Assembly: GCA_963921195.1 (NCBI GenBank)
Contig: OY992538.1
Span: 15,152,330-15,216,329, forward strand
Source of the DNA: Pegoplata infirma
Taxonomy: Eukaryota > Arthropoda > Insecta > Diptera > Anthomyiidae
Length of the DNA stretch: 64,000 nucleotides
Direction: 5' to 3'
Position 1 is the stretch's first letter; each line of letters opens with the position of its first letter. Below, in pieces: positions 1 through 11,055 of this stretch. A program made the translations under genes and the position numbers. Below the pieces are notes generated by a model. It made no database searches. It had not been told where the DNA came from and was given only the letters and a program-made list of their open reading frames with translations.

Positions 1-661
1 ATTGTAATTCGAAGATTCTATTTGTAATTCCAAGATTCCGTTTTTAATTTGAAAATTCCATTTGTAATTCGAAAATTGTACTTGTTATTCGAAAATTTTA
101 TTTGTTATTCCAATTATAACTCGACAAAGATTAATTGTTATTCTAAAAAAGATAAATTGTAGTACGAAAATGACGTTTTCGAAAAACAATTGATATTTTT
201 AAATAAAAATTGATCTGTTTCAAATTACAATTGATCTTTTTCGAATTGCAATTGATCTTTTTAGAATTACAAAATGAAGTTTTCGAATTACAAGTAGAAT
301 CTTCGAATTTCTCCGAATTAAAATTTATATTTTCGAATTACATCTGTAGATTCTGAAACATTTTTACCTAATAAAAAACTCTTGATCGTTAACGGCCGTA
401 TTTAAAATGAAAAACGAGTGCCTTACATCGAGTGTTTATCTTTTTTCATCAAGTTTTCTACTTGATGAAGCTTTTCAATCGATGTTATTATTTTTTAATC
501 TTCGTTATAATGACAAAATTATTGACTTCCATAGAGATTTACTTTCCCTGATTGAAAATTGCGAATAAAAAAAGTTAGTCACTCGATGTTAGGCACCCGT
601 TTTGCATTTTGAATACGGTTTTAAGATTTTTTTTATCTTCCTTTTTTTAATGTTAACTTAC
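1..661 (-). other. Start of a downstream intron with a degenerate 21-bp repeat
   Basis: No coding segment is visible. Positions 1-120 and about 200-350 carry a degenerate tandem word of roughly 20-21 bp (TTTGTAATTCGAAAATTCC and variants, in both orientations). This lies 3' of the phase-1 donor of the protease gene and is taken as its next intron. Confidence 0.6.
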
Positions 662-2519
662 CCTCCTTCTCTTCAGTTTGTAATATTTCCTTGGTCGGTT
701 TATTAATTTCCATTTCCTTAGTATCAGATTTTTTAACAACAACTTCATTTTCTTCACTTGTGCTTGGCTTTTCTGAAATATTCTCAGTTTTCAAATTTTC
801 CTTACAATTTTGTAGTACAACGGTTGAGGATGTTGCTGTTGCTGCTGGTGGAGCTATACGTGATACCCAATGATCACCAGAATTTGAACTTGAACCCGAA
901 CATTCTACATTTTCTGATGTCCGACGTTGATAAAACAACATATAAGCCTCATTATTAACAATTTCATCTGGTAAAGCCTCACTGGATACTTTAGAGACCC
1001 GCTGATCATCGAATTTATACCATTGACGATCATAAGGATTCTTACAAGCGGCCGTGTAATGACCGGTCTCCAATGTATCACCCTGATGATAACAGACGGC
1101 ATAAAGATCATAACGTGTCTCGCGATTATCACGTGAACTTAGAGTGGAAGAACGTGAATCGCCAGGTTTTGATTTACGCCAGGGACTTGGACGGTTAAAA
1201 GCTGAACCACCACCACCATGATGACCGGATTCAGCCGTTAGCGAGTTTGCAGTTTGTGTATCATTTAGTCCTCTAGCCAAATGAGGAGACATATCAAATG
1301 AATGTAAGGGAAATTTAACCATAGTTGTCAATTTTGCCGCATTAGCTCCTTTACCATGATGTTGGCGAAAACGTTTAAAGTGCACCACTAATATATCTGG
1401 CAAAGACCATAAACCTAAAGTTTTCACAACAGGTAGATATTCTTGACAATGTGGACAACGCCAAGCATCTTCAGCACTTAAAGTTTCTGCTTTGGTATAA
1501 TGTTCCAGACATTGTTCCAAAGTTAAAGTAGCTGTATCATTTGTTTTGTTGGCCAAAAGACGTGGTACACTTTCATGTTCCACCACCTGATCTGAGAGAT
1601 CACAAAAATGTGTCTCTGGCTCTGGCCATTCCAATAATAGTTTGATGTGGGTAGGTCCAGCTTCCGCCGATAGCACAGACAAGGCTAAATCTATCATTTC
1701 AGTTAATAGTGGATGTTCTACCTGTTCTATAAATGTATCAGGATCTGCTGAAGGATCTTGTAAACGTATTTTAAACATTTCATTTAATGGAGTGGCATAG
1801 GAAAATACTTCTGGTTTCAATAAAGCAGACATCTCTTTTAATAACTTCTTTTGCAATTCGGAATAAGAACAATCTCTAGGGATTTGTAAACAAAATGGTG
1901 CACCAAAACGTTCCAATGAAAATTTATCTTTTTTATCCTTTTCTGATTCTTCCAATTTCTTTTTCTTAACATTTGCCACCAATACCAACAAATTGGCTGA
2001 TTGTGGACTATTATTAGCATTTGTTTGAGCTGATGATGTTTGTGTGGTGCTCTCATCGGATTTTGCACCCTTTTCCAATGGCACTTCTATGCAATAGATT
2101 GTTTCAATGCCCTGCAACGTATTCACTGGCTGTGTATCATAAAAGACACGTATGAAGCCTTCCTTTTGTAAATCTACTAAGACCATACGTTGCGTTGGTA
2201 TGCCCGTGTCTTTGTGTAATTGTTCCCTTAGGGCCATTATGGGAGAACCGGCAGTTACTGTAACACCCATGCGAACTTGACGGGGTTGTTGAGTCATATA
2301 GACGACAGTGACAAAAATGGTTTGCTGGGTTAGTTGTGGCAATTGCACTGATACACAATGGAATGGATCGAATGTATTCGATTGTTTTTTACAGCGTGGA
2401 CAGGTCAGAGATGAACGAAATTGTGCTTGGAATACAGCTTGTACAAAGGAATTATTACAGCGTATGTGATTGGCCAAAGTTTCGGCAGCTAAAATTTCAT
2501 CTGGACGGCCATAGTTGTT
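662..2519 (-). CDS. Usp15-31: Ubiquitin-specific protease, large exon with zinc ribbon and His/Asp boxes
   Basis: This long exon of 1858 nt (619 codons plus one base) completes the catalytic domain. It opens with NNYGRPDEILAAETLANH after a CCAG acceptor at 2520. It then shows the QAQFRSSLTCPRC half of the structural zinc site, a roughly 250-residue insert (ubiquitin-like region and a Lys/Glu-rich stretch), the second half WRCPHCQEYLP, the ILVVHFKRF strand, and the His box YHQGDTLETGHYTA with KFDDQRV and EAYMLFYQRR. Catalytic Cys, His and Asp are therefore all present. The Ser/Lys/Glu-rich tail reaches a good donor (GAGG|GTAAGT at 661). The open frame runs on to a stop at 633-635, but the donor suggests splicing in phase 1 to an exon outside the window. 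The frame is undisturbed, so the gene looks active. Confidence 0.94.
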
Positions 2520-2762
2520 CTGGAAAAAAAAATTATTATGTTACTAAAAGAGAATTTGATCAAAACAACGATTTTGTGAGAACATTTATTACGAAAAACC
2601 CATAAAGTTTAACTAACGATATCTCCGAAAAAATAAAAAGTCGAAAAAATCGAAAAAATACAAAAAGGCTTTTGAAGGGAAAGATTGCGAAAAAATTTTG
2701 TTAAAAAAAAATGAATAAAATTGTTGTGTTAAGGTAAAAAATAATCCTTTTGACAAAAAACA

Positions 2763-2870
2763 AGTAAGAGTTTTAAATTCGGCTGTGCCGAATCGTTGTT
2801 ACCCTCCAACATGTAAACAAATAAAATAAATATTTACAGAGGTCATGTAGGGTCACTTTCCCCTCGCCGT
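2763..2870 (+). repeat. Helentron-like repeat, family C, 5'-end fragment
   Basis: The fragment starts CAAGTAAGAG, carries the small hairpin TTCGGCTGTGCCGAA, and then ACCCTCCAAC. The same start is seen in the complete copy at 13314-13880. The similarity fades after about 100 bp. Confidence 0.6.
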
Positions 2871-2935
2871 TTACAAATTTATTTATTATACTTTTTGGGC
2901 TTAAGTAATACCCCTGAGGAAAAGTGATAGGTCCA

Positions 2936-2957
2936 TGATAGGTCACGTGACCTATCA
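2936..2957. repeat. Perfect 22-bp palindrome centred on CACGTG
   Basis: TGATAGGTCA/TGACCTATCA is a perfect self-complementary 22-mer with an E-box (CACGTG) at its centre. The surrounding unclassified AT-rich sequence (2870-3430) also contains several ACATGTC/GACATGT words, and a related CACGTGATAG segment occurs at 4103-4112. Confidence 0.8.
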
Positions 2958-3431
2958 CCCGGACCAAAAAACACCTATCACAAAGTCGACACCTTTTATA
3001 TAAAAATACCAATCAAGGAATGTCTCAGCCCCGGATATATCACTAGGTGACATGTCACTGGACATGTCCCCTAGGAACACAACCCGTGCCGGTTGTACCC
3101 TATTTTCGAAACTTAGAAATTTTGTAAAAAAAATTCTTAAAAGAGTTTTTAATGATTGTTTTACTCCAAAACGCAAAAAAAATTCAAACATTTTTGTGAA
3201 CAGGTTTTAAGTTTAAGCCGACAAGTGTTTAAGCTTTTAGCGAAATTCCTCTTAGTTCGGCTTTTATTCAAATTTTCCCGAAAGGCAGGCCATCATTTTT
3301 CATAAGGTGGCAACACTTTTTTAAACCACCACGATAAAAAATAGCAGGTTAAACTTAGTTTTCGGTATTTATTAACATATATAAATTGCAGAGCAATCGT
3401 AGTGTAAGCTATGGAATACCTTCATTGTTAG

Positions 3432-3985
3432 TGATAGAGGGTATATAAAAGTTTTTCATTCCATTTGTAACTCATCGAAATATCGGTCTAAGACCCCATA
3501 ATGTATACATATTATTGATTAGTGCTCGCTTTTAAGACAATCTAGCGATGTCCGTCTGTCTGTCCGTCTGTTAAGTTTGTGATCACAACCAAAGTACTAA
3601 ACAGATATGACTAAGACTTAGCATATTTACTTGTTATTCTCCTAGGCAGTTTGGTATTGCATTTGAGCGAAATCGGGTCAGCGGTTCAAAAGTTATGAAA
3701 GAAAATTTAAGAACACCTCGAAAATTTTGGTACATTCAACATAACCTAAAAATACAAAATGCTTTAATTCGGCTGCTGGTTGACACATGTGAACAGCATT
3801 GATCACCGAATGGTACTTAAAGAAGTACAAACATATTTTTTTTACAAAAAAAAAAAAATTCGCCGATTTTTTTTTTAACCAAACATTTTTTTCGCGGATT
3901 TTTTTTTTTAAAAAAAAAACTTTTTTTACATTGTGGAAAGTATCAATACATTCGGCAAGGTCAAATTTAACTTTTTTACTTGTTT
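3432..3985 (-). repeat. Helentron-like repeat, family B, minus orientation
   Basis: Read on the minus strand it runs from CAAGTAAAAAAGTTAAATTTGACC through a poly-purine tract, GTGTCAACCAGCAGCC and GACGGACATCGCTAGA to a terminal AGGGTAT. This matches the complete copy at 25439-26016. The starting hairpin is partly mutated. Confidence 0.7.
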
Positions 3986-4349
3986 TTGATTAAATTTATT
4001 AATACAAAACGACAAAAAATATGTCTGGCACTTAGAAAATTTTTAAATTTTGTTCGGTACTTGGTGAAAATTTGAAAATTTGGTTTTGTCATATTGTCTT
4101 TGGTCACGTGATAGGCATTTTAGTGACATGTCCCGTTATCACCAGTCATGGAATTGGCGATTTCGGATCGAGGGACACACTTTTCCTGCAGGGACAATTT
4201 AATCTTTATTTAAATAATTATTTAATAACCACACCCACAAAAAGGGGCGGCAGAAAAAAAATTCTAATCAACGGGGTCCAAGTGCAGAACTAAGAACTTT
4301 TTCCGACATTAAAATGTTTCATTTGCTTAAAAAAGTATAATTAAACTGC

Positions 4350-4590
4350 TAACAAGTAAAAAAGTTAAATTCGGCCTTGCCGAATGTAGTGATAGCCTTC
4401 ACAATTTCAAAAAGATTATTGCAAACAACTTTATTTAAAAGGAAATTACTTTTGAAAAAAAAAAAAAAAATTTAAAAAAAATTTCCGCGAAAAAAAATGT
4501 TGTTAAAAAAAATAAAAAAAAAAATAAAATAATATGTTCGTACTTATTTAAATACCATTCGGTGTTCAATTATGTTCACACTAGCTTACA
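4350..4590 (+). repeat. Helentron-like repeat, family B, 5' fragment
   Basis: The fragment starts CAAGTAAAAAAGTTAAATT with the hairpin CGGCCTTGCCG, followed by the A-rich tract and TACCATTCGGTGTTCAA. It breaks off before the CAACCAGAAGCC half. Confidence 0.7.
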
Positions 4591-5014
4591 ATCCCGGTAC
4601 TTCGTTACCGGCTGTATTGAATACCGGTTAATAGGAGGATCAGGATTATTCTATCGATTTTCAAAAAAATCCCCTACGTAGTCTTTGTTTTATTTACTTG
4701 TGGACGTTTAAGTCTTCCATTAAAAAATATTTCAATTAATAATATAAACATTAAAATTTTAATAACGTTATCATGTTCGTTCCGGGGGAAAAATATAATG
4801 ACAATTTTCGAGTCCTTATGTCGGGATTTTGGATTTTGAGTGAATAAATATTTTAGTGAAAAAAGAAAATGCAATAAAAAAAAAAATATGGAGAAAAAAA
4901 GCTAAACACTAAAAAGTTTGAGTTAAAAATATCATTCCATATTGTTCCCTGCTCTATTCTATATTGTTCCCCGTTCTACTCCATTTTATTTCCAATTCCA
5001 TCTCCATCTTCTAA
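4590..5014. other. Unclassified intronic sequence
   Basis: AT-rich sequence without a recognisable gene. Only short chance ORFs are present, and nothing identifiable was seen. Confidence 0.4.
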
Positions 5015-5400
5015 GGTTATAGGCACAGAAAAAGTACCAAAAGTACACTTTATTACCACCATTATAAACGGAATTTAAAAAAAGTACCTCTTTCAGAATG
5101 TTTTTTCTTCCCCGAAGGACAATCCATATTTCAATTATATAGGATTATTGTTTCAGCAAATATTAAAAGTACTTTTTATCCCCGTTAAGAAACGGAATTT
5201 CCAAAAAAAACTTTTCCCAATCTCTTTTTTCACCGAAGGATTTTACATTCCAAATTTTAAGTTTCTGGGGCCACTATATATCAGGAAGTAAATAAGTACA
5301 CTCTTTATTCCTTTTAACCCAATTATTTTCCGATAGGCGAACCTTTTCCAATTTCAAGTTTCTATGTTTATTATTTCAAGAAATAAAAAAGTACCAAAAA
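5015..5400. repeat. Left arm of degenerate ~150-bp tandem repeats
   Basis: Two to three degenerate copies of the ~150-bp unit that is better preserved at 7597-8470. Shared words are AAAAAGTACCAAAAGTACAC, CCCCGTTA, GGAATTTCC and TTTCAAG. This forms the left boundary of the 16-bp minisatellite. Confidence 0.55.
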
Positions 5401-7596
5401 GTGTACTTTTTATGGAAGGTACTTTTTATGTACGAACTTTTTATGGAAGGTACTTTTTATAAGTGGTACTTTTTATAAGTGGTATTTTTTATAAAAGGTA
5501 CTTTTTATAAATGTTACTTTCTTTAAAAGGTACTTTCTATAAAAGGTACTATTTATAAAAGGTACTTTTTATAAAAGGTACTTTTTATAAAAGGTACTTT
5601 TTATAAAAGGTACTTTTTATAAAAGGTACTTTTAAAAAAGATACTTTTTATAAAAGGTACTTTTTACAAAAGGTACTTTTCATGAAAGGTACTTTTTATA
5701 AAAGGTACTTTTTTATAAAAGGTACTTTTTATAAAAGGTACTTTTTATAAAAGGTACTTTTTATAAAAGGTACTTCTTATAAAAGGTACTTTTTATAAAA
5801 GGTACTTTTTATAAAAGGTACTTTTTATAAAAGGTACTTTTTATAAAAGGTACTTTTTATAAAAGGTACTTTTTATAAAAAGTACTTTTTATAAAAGGTA
5901 CTTTTTATAAAAGGTACTTTTCATAAAAGGTACTTTTTATAAAAGGTACTCTTTATAAAAGGTACTATTTATAAAAGGTCCTTTTAATAAAAGGTACTTT
6001 TTATAGAAGGTACTTTTTATAAAAGGTACTTTTTATAAAAGGTACTTTTTATAAAAGGTACTTTTTATAAAAGGTACTTTTTATAAAAGGTACTTTTTAT
6101 AAAAGGTACTTTTTATAAAAGGTACTTTTTATAAAAGGTACTTTTAATAAAAGGAACTTTTTATAAAAGGTACTTTTTATAAAAGGTACTTTTTATAAAA
6201 GGTACTTTTAATAAAAGGTACTTTTTATAAAAGGTACTTTTTATAAAAGGTACTTTTTATAAAAGGTACTTTTTATAAAAGGTACCTTTGATAAAACATA
6301 CTTTTTATAAAAGGTACTTTTTATAAAAGCTACTTTTTATAAAAGGAACTTTTTATAAAAGGTACTTTTTGTAAAAGGTACTTTTTATAAAAGGTACTTT
6401 TTATAAAAGGTACTTTTTATTAAAGGTACTTTTTATAAAAGGCACTTTTTATAAAAGATACTTTTTATAAAAGGTACTTTTTATAAAAGGTACTTTTTAT
6501 AAAAGGTACTTTTTATAAAAGGTACTTTTTAAAAAAGGTACTTCTTATAAAAGGTACTTTTTATAAAAGGTACTTTTTAAAAAAGGTACTTTTTATAAAA
6601 GGTACTTTTTATAAAAGGTACTTTTTATAAAAGGTACTTTTTATAAAAGGTACTTTTTATAAAAGGTACTTTTTATAAAAGGTACTTTTTATAAAAGGTA
6701 CTTTTTATAAAAGGTACTTTTTATAAAAGGTACTTTTTATAAAAGGTACTTTTTATAAAAGGTACTTTTTATAAAAGGTACTTTTTATAAAAGGTACTTT
6801 TTATAAAAGGTACTTTTTATAAAAGGTACTTTTTATAAAAGGTACTTTTTATAAAAGGTACTTTTTATAAAAGGTACTTTTTATAAAAGGTACTTTTTAT
6901 AAAAGGTACTTTTTATAAAAGGTACTTTTTATAAAAGGTACTTTTTATAATAGGTACTTTTTATAAAAGGTGCTTTTTATAAAAGGTACTTTTTATAAAA
7001 GGTGCTTTTTATAAAAGGTACTTTTTATAAAAGGTACTTTTTATAAAAGGTACTTTTTATAAAAGGTACTTTTTATAAAAGGTACTTATCTTAAAATGTA
7101 CTTTTTATAAAAGGTACTTTTTATAAAAGGTACTTTTTATAAAAGGTACTTTTTATAAAAGGTACTTTTTATAAAAGGTACTTTTTATAAAAGGTACTTT
7201 TTATAAAAGGTACTTTTTATAAAAGGTACTTTTTATAAAAGGTACTTTTTATAAAAGGTACTTTTTATAAAAGGTACTTTTTATAAAAGGTACTTTTTAT
7301 AAAAGGTACTTTTTATAAAAGGTACTTTTTATAAAAGGTACTTTTTATAAAAGGTACTTTTTATAAAAGGTACTTTTTATAAAAGGTACTTTTTATAAAA
7401 GGTACTTTTTATAAAAGGTACTTTTTATAAAAGGTACTTTTTATAAAAGGTACTTTTTATAAAAGGTACTTTTTATAAAAGGTACTTTTTATAAAAGGTA
7501 CTTTTTATAAAAGGTACTTTTTATAAAAGGTACTTTTTATAAAAGGTACTTTTTATAAAAGGTACTTTTTATAAAAGGTACTTTTTATAATAGGTA
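5401..7596. repeat. 16-bp minisatellite, about 135 copies
   Basis: The unit GGTACTTTTTATAAAA is repeated head to tail over about 2.2 kb. The first ~200 bp is degenerate (TATGGAAGG and TATAAGTGG variants). From about 6600 to 7580 almost every unit is identical, with rare single-base variants (for example TAATAGG and GGTGC). This is the pattern expected from unequal exchange with homogenised centre and decayed edge. Each unit joined to the next gives GTACTTTTTATAAAAGGTAC, one mismatch from a perfect palindrome. Confidence 0.97.
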
Positions 7597-8470
7597 CCAT
7601 TATTTCAGTAAATTAAAAAAAGTACCAAAAGTACACTTTTTTCCATTTTACCCCCGTAGAGTCAACATTGGCGAAAACCCAGCCTTGGTGAATATTTTTT
7701 CCGGGAGGTGAACCTACATTGCAAATTTTAAGTTTTTAGGACCATTATTTAAGAAAATATAAAAGGTTATAAAAGTACAGTTTTTTACCCTTTTTACCCT
7801 TAAGAATCAACATTGGCAAAATCCAGCCTTAGCAGATTTATATTCCGGGAGCTGAACCTACATTCAAAATTTCAAGTGTCTGGGACCATTTTTTAAGGAA
7901 ATATATAAGGTACCACGGTACATTTTTTTACCCTTTTTACCCCCTTAGAATCAACATTGGCAAAAATCCAGCCTTACTGGATCTATATTCCGGGAGGTGA
8001 ACATACAGTTTAAATTTCAAGTTTCTGTGACCATTATTTCAAGAGATATAAAAAGTACCAAAAGTACAGTTTTTTACCCTTTTTGTCCCCTTAGAATCAA
8101 CATTGGCAAAAATCCGGCCGTACTGGATCTATATTCCAGGAGTTGAACATACAGTCCAAATTTCAAGTCTCTGTGACCATTATTTCAGGAGATATAAAAA
8201 GTACCAAAAGTACAGTTTTTTTTACCCTTTTTGTCCCGTTAGAATCAACACTGGCAAAAATCCGGCCTTACTGGATCTATATTTCGGGAGGTGAACATAC
8301 AGTCCAAATTTCAAGTCTCTATGAGCATTATTTCGGGAGATATAAAAAGTACCAAAGGTACAGTTTTTTACCCTTTTTGTCCCCTTAGAATCAACACTGG
8401 CAAAAATCCAGCCTTAGTGGATCTATATTCCGGGAGGTGGACCTACAGTCCAAATTTCAAGTCTCTAGCT
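7597..8470. repeat. Right arm: ~150-bp tandem repeat, about six copies
   Basis: Each unit contains AAAAAGTACCAAAAGTACAG, TTTTTACCCTTTTTGTCCCC, TTAGAATCAACATTGGCAAA, CCGGGAGGTGAAC and CCAAATTTCAAG. Copies start near 7610, 7755, 7900, 8045, 8195 and 8345 and become more alike towards the right. Short ORFs here are only the tandem unit translated. Confidence 0.9.
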
Positions 8471-8560
8471 TCAGCGGTTTGGGCTGGGCGATGATGAATG
8501 AGTATATCAGTCAGTCAGTCAGTCAGTCAGTCAGTCACATTACTCTTTTATATATATAGA
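8471..8560. repeat. (TCAG)n microsatellite and repeat end
   Basis: The tandem array closes with TTTGGGCTGGGCGATGATGAA, then about seven TCAG units (8508-8535) and CACATTACTCTTTTATATATATAGAT. This looks like the end of a mobile repeat, but its family was not identified. Confidence 0.6.
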
Positions 8561-8834
8561 TATGTCAACCAGAAGCCGAATTAAAGCATTTTGTATTTTT
8601 AGGTTATGTTGAATGTACTCAAATTTTTGAGGTGTGCTTACATTTTCGTTCATAACTTTTGAACCGCTGAACCGATATCGCTCAAATACTAAACTTCTCG
8701 GGAGAACTTCCAATATATATGTAAAGTTTCAGTCATCTCTGTGCAATATTTTGTTCGTGAGAGTATTTTCCACAGACAGACAGACGGACATCGCTAGAAT
8801 GTCTTAAAATCGATCGGGCATCATATATGAGCAA
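8561..8834 (+). repeat. Helentron-like repeat, family B, first part of an interrupted 3' half
   Basis: The segment runs from ATGTCAACCAGAAGCCGAATT to CGATCGGGCATCAT. The rest of the same copy resumes at about 10671 (CTTTATGGGGTCCCAG to GAGGGTATAAAA), so an element was inserted between them. Confidence 0.75.
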
Positions 8835-10668
8835 TTGTCATTAACTTTTAATATTTAAGAAAAAAAAAAATTGTGATTTTTTTTTCGTGGCACATTGATA
8901 AGACTTTGTAGGTAAATAACATTATAAATAAGTAATTCAAATCCGTTCGCGTGCATTTATTTGAGCGATCGCACCGAAAACTATGGCGGTTTAAAGTTAA
9001 AATTTTTAAAAAAATTGTCAAAATTACATTTTTTATCCGAAGTTAACCAAACGTACCATTTTGTATTATGCTTACCCAGAGCGAAAATACATATTTAAAC
9101 ATGCATAAAATCTTTGCTAAATATCGAGATATTTGCATTTAACCAATTTTTTTCGGCACATTTTCCAATATTTTGGAAATAAAAATGTTTCCAGCGGTTT
9201 TGTTTTTTTTTTTAGAAAAATATTACCAAATGCATTAACAAAATCTCAACAAATTCTTAGTTAACACCATTATTCTATCTCTAATAGGTAAGAAACAGCA
9301 GTGGCTTAAAGGGAACATTTTTGAAAAAAAAAATTTAATAATTTTGAATTTATTTTTTTTTTTTTTAATGTTAAATGTCTGATTTTACAGTGTTGTCCTT
9401 CACTGAATATTGAAACTATTCAAAGGATGATTAATAATGCTAATATTAAGGTTATTACGAAATATTTAAACGTTATTACTAATTTTATTAAGGTTATAAA
9501 AAATTTTAGCGATTTTTCGCGATTTTCGCGACTGCAAAAATCAATGGACTAATTTTAAAATATTATTCGAATAAGACATGTCAAAATCTATCAAAATACA
9601 TTTCTGTTCTACTTTATTTTAAGTAATGTAAGATTTAATATAACCATTAAATTTAAAAGTATCAAAAATTTAAAACCACCAAAAACCACTAAAACGTCAA
9701 TTGTGTTTGGGTGCGAAAAAGCATTAAAAATACTACCAAACGCGCTTTTCACTGACCAATTTCGATAAGCGGCCTGGATGTGCCTTACAAAAAACGAAAA
9801 ACAGAAAAACGCCGCGGAATTCGCCAATATTAACTTTTGATCAATGTTGCTTTCCATGATTTATTACATTTGCACATACCATTGTTTCTACATGTTCAAC
9901 TTTCAGTCATGCACATTTGCCTGTCAAATAATGCAAAACTAAAATATCGAAATTTTGCAAAAAATTTAAAAAGTTCATAAAATTTTTGCAATTGAATATT
10001 TTTTTGGGTGCGTTTGTAAATCAAGTGGGAAATGGTAAATTATAAAGTTCACAAAGCATTCGGAACCATTCGGAATAAAACTGGGAGTGTGCCTCGCAAA
10101 AAACTTTTTAAAAAATTCACGTTTTTTCTTCCTATCTTTGGAGAGCTGCAGCTTCGTAACCATTGCGAGCACATCACTCGAATCAGTCTCAGATTGTGCA
10201 TATTTACAAGGGCTTTTACCATGTGTATTTGAATTTTAAAATTACAGTTTGCACCAAAAGCTACAATCAAAAAACCTTGAAAAATTGAAAATTGAAAAAA
10301 ATTGGTATCAAAGATTTAGGTCCATGTAACTTTTTTCTTATTGATGGCACATCCACTGAACCTACACCAAATAATTGCCCAAGTCTACTGATTAAACGGT
10401 ATCAAATCTGGAGCAATAGCTTTAACGCACCCAACAATATGGAACTTTGAACGAAAAATTTCATGAGAGTATCAAGCGATTTTTTTACATTTTTCAACTT
10501 TGCACGTTCCTTACCATGAGATAATGAGACTATTTGCGCTGTGCCTTTGCAGAATTACTCATTATGGTTCCCTTAACATATCTACATTCACAGGTACCAC
10601 CTAGTTTACAAATAAAAATGTTATTTCGAAATTAGTAAAATATCACAAGCGTTAAAAGTTAATGACAA
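8835..10668. mobile_element. Unclassified TIR element interrupting a Helentron-like repeat
   Basis: The ends are inverted: TTGTCATTAACTTTTAA at 8835-8851 and its complement TTAAAAGTTAATGACA at 10652-10667. The flanks rejoin a family B repeat, which shows this is an insertion of about 1.83 kb. The target duplication is unclear (CATATA-like words on both sides). Inside are only short ORFs on both strands (9609-9857, 10049-10270), none recognised as a transposase. It is either non-autonomous or very degenerate. Confidence 0.65.
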
Positions 10669-10770
10669 AAGTCCATATACTTTATGGGGTCCCAGACCGA
10701 TATTTCGATGAGTTACAAATGGAATGACAAACTTATATATACCCTCTATCACTAAGTGGAGGGTATAAAA
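10669..10770 (+). repeat. Helentron-like repeat, family B, 3' end after the insertion
   Basis: The segment contains ATACTTTATGGGGTCCCAG, ACCGATATTTCGATGAGTTAC and the terminal inverted pair ACCCTCTATC...GAGGGTATAAAA. It continues the copy broken at 8834. Confidence 0.75.
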
Positions 10771-11055
10771 ATGGATTTTTTTTATAGAGGTTGGTTTAGT
10801 TCCTCAAGGGGAAACTTTTTTCCCCCCTGGTTCGATTTTACCCATCTCCAAACTTAACCAGCCTATGACCATAAGATATATTTGTGCCGAAGTTCATGAG
10901 TATAGGTTAGGAGTATAGCTCTTCCATAGACGGAAATCGCTAGAATGTCTTAGAATCGATCACTGATCAATAATATTTTATGGGTGCTAGACCGATATTT
11001 CGATGCGTTACACGCGGAATGACAAAGTGAGTAAACCCATATTGTGGCTGGAGGG
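10771..11055 (+). repeat. Helentron-like repeat, family C, 3' part
   Basis: The sequence contains TAGAGGTTGGTTTAGTTC, CCAAACTTAACCAGCCTA and GGCTGGAGGGTGGAAA, matching the 3' two thirds of the copy at 13314-13880. It abuts the family B copy directly. Confidence 0.7.

Noticed and set aside
3799..3993. Small Lys/Phe-rich ORF
   Set aside because: It translates the poly-A/poly-T tract of a minus-strand Helentron-like copy.
5401..7596. CRISPR-like array
   Set aside because: Repeats are contiguous without spacers, the unit is only 16 bp, and the sequence is eukaryotic with no cas genes.
8103..8494. Three overlapping small ORFs with similar peptides
   Set aside because: They are translations of the ~150-bp tandem unit in shifted phase. 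The shared peptides reflect repeat identity, not a gene family.
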